This document shows, one piece after another, positions 36,602 to 36,819 of a stretch of 36,819 nt of DNA. This DNA is from a virus, in the IMG/VR virus record IMGVR_UViG_3300006874_000043, positions 1-36,819 of that record. One strand, given 5' to 3'. The notes below the pieces were generated by a model. That model searched no databases. It was given only the letters and a program-made list of their open reading frames with translations, and had not been told where the DNA came from. The position numbers and the translations under genes are program-made. The stretch's first letter is position 1, and each line of letters begins with the position of its first letter.

Positions 36602-36660
36602 TGCTGAGTCATATTACGCTCGGTGAATATTATCAGATGACGTTCGCTTTGGCTCAGCAC
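36574..36660 (+). promoter_or_regulatory. Programmed -1 ribosomal frameshift signal at end of gp26
   Basis: Elements in order: SD-like GGAGGG at 36574-36579; nine bases later the slippery heptamer T_TTT_TTT at 36589-36595 in the gp26 reading frame; a five-base spacer; then a stem of GTGCTGAGTC (36601-36610) with GGCTCAGCAC (36651-36660). The stem is ten pairs, one of them G-U, and closes a 40-base loop that itself can form a small hairpin (36611-36615 with 36626-36630). The zero-frame stop TAG (36599-36601) lies between slip site and stem. This is the arrangement of stimulated -1 sites such as dnaX and many tail-chaperone genes. Confidence 0.82.
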
Positions 36661-36765
36661 CATAAATACTCAATAAGTGATATTGAAAATCTGATGCCCT
36701 ATGAAAGAGACTTGTATTTCCAAATGTTAATTAACTATATTGAAAAACAAAACGAAGGTAACTAA
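36595..36765 (+). CDS. -1-frame extension of gp26 (gp26-gp51-like fusion tail, 56 aa)
   Basis: After slippage the -1 frame reads YLVLSHITLGEYYQMTFAL, then QHHKYSISDIENLMPYERDLYF and ends IEKQNEGN at stop 36763-36765. Joined to gp26 residues 1-232 it would make a protein of about 288 aa. The pattern ITLGEYY, HHKYS, MPYERDLY is one I know from small T4-like phage proteins encoded right after gp26 and often labelled tail-assembly or gp51-like. An alternative is separate initiation at GTG 36601, but no ribosome site is properly spaced (GGAGGG is 21 bases away). Internal initiation at ATG 36637 would lose the conserved start. The position before the tape-measure gene fits a G/GT-type chaperone. 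Confidence 0.75.
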   Translation, partial: YLVLSHITLGEYYQMTFALAQHHKYSISDIENLMPYERDLYFQMLINYIEKQNEGN

Positions 36766-36767
36766 AC

Positions 36768-36819
36768 ATGGCTAAATTGTCGGACGAAACTCAGGCCATT
36801 ATTGATAGACTAAAAAAGG
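36768..36819 (+). CDS. 29: Start of putative tape-measure / hub protein gp29 (truncated by window)
   Basis: The ATG at 36768 is two bases after the stop of the gp26 extension. Only MAKLSDETQAIIDRLKK is visible. This start resembles what I recall of gp29-type tape-measure proteins of marine T4-like phages (SDETQAIIDRLK), and the position after the gp26 pair is the normal place for the tape-measure gene. With 17 codons the identity is provisional. Confidence 0.55.
   Translation, partial: MAKLSDETQAIIDRLKK

Noticed and set aside
36601-36660. The 10-bp inverted repeat as a transcription terminator
   Set aside because: The loop is 40 bases, there is no downstream U-run, and the repeat lies within an open reading frame just after a slippery site; a frameshift stimulator explains it better.
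36661-36668. CATAAATA on the plus strand about 100 bases before the tape-measure start
   Set aside because: It is inside the gp26 extension, one base off consensus and far from the ATG; the codons HKYS explain the bases.
1-36819. tRNA genes, CRISPR arrays, insertion sequences or host metabolic genes
   Set aside because: Coding is nearly gap-free on both arms, no non-coding stretch is long enough outside genes, and no transposase, integrase or auxiliary metabolic gene was recognised.

Overview
The window is a structural (tail and baseplate) region of a large, AT-rich, T4-like myovirus. The assignment rests on a nearly complete T4-type baseplate parts list recognised from protein sequence: gp48, gp53, a gp27-like hub, gp5, gp25, gp6, gp7, gp8, gp54, gp26, the head-completion protein gp4, and the start of what is probably the gp29 tape measure. 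Several proteins resemble those of marine T4-like phages of cyanobacteria or SAR11: the DUF4815 protein, the S74 fibre, the giant KCxRD-repeat protein and the small coiled-coil gene. The low GC fits this. Nothing in the window identifies the host. No tRNA, CRISPR array, insertion sequence or integrase was seen, and coding is almost gap-free.

Layout. From 33953 down to 1 all genes lie on the minus strand in one tightly packed, translationally coupled series: gp48, gp53, a small unknown, the gp27-like hub, gp5 with a cell-wall lytic domain, a hub-associated M15-type peptidase, gp25, gp6, gp7, a small fibre, a subtilisin-like protease, gp8, a 1790-aa DUF4815 protein, a 63-aa coiled-coil protein, an S74 self-cleaving fibre, a 3282-aa mosaic repeat protein, and a small virion-like protein cut by the window edge. 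From 34019 to the right end the plus strand carries gp4, a probable gp2-type DNA-end protector, gp54, gp26 with a -1-frame extension, and the first codons of the putative tape measure. The two arms diverge from a 65-bp gap. It holds two exact T4-late-promoter octamers (TATAAATA) facing each other.

How the genes work together. gp27-like, gp5 and the M15 protein would form the central hub and puncturing device. gp53, gp25, gp6, gp7 and gp8 form the wedges. gp48 and gp54 cap the baseplate and start the tail tube. gp26 and its extension sit just before the tape measure, where tail-assembly chaperones are found in many tailed phages. The fibres and the giant protein are candidate host-contact proteins. 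gp4 and the gp2-like protein act on the filled head.

Most notable observations. (1) A complete-looking programmed -1 frameshift signal at the gp26 stop codon: SD-like GGAGGG, slippery T_TTT_TTT, a 5-nt spacer and a 10-bp stem. It would fuse gp26 to a 56-residue extension. (2) A cupredoxin-like domain with a His/Cys/His/Met copper-ligand pattern inside gp8. (3) A subtilisin-family protease with an intact triad and a propeptide-like N-terminus inside the baseplate operon. (4) A hub carrying a lambda-R-like lytic domain at the C-terminus of gp5, where T4 has an internal T4-type lysozyme, plus an adjacent M15 peptidase. (5) A giant mosaic protein built from three different repeat families.
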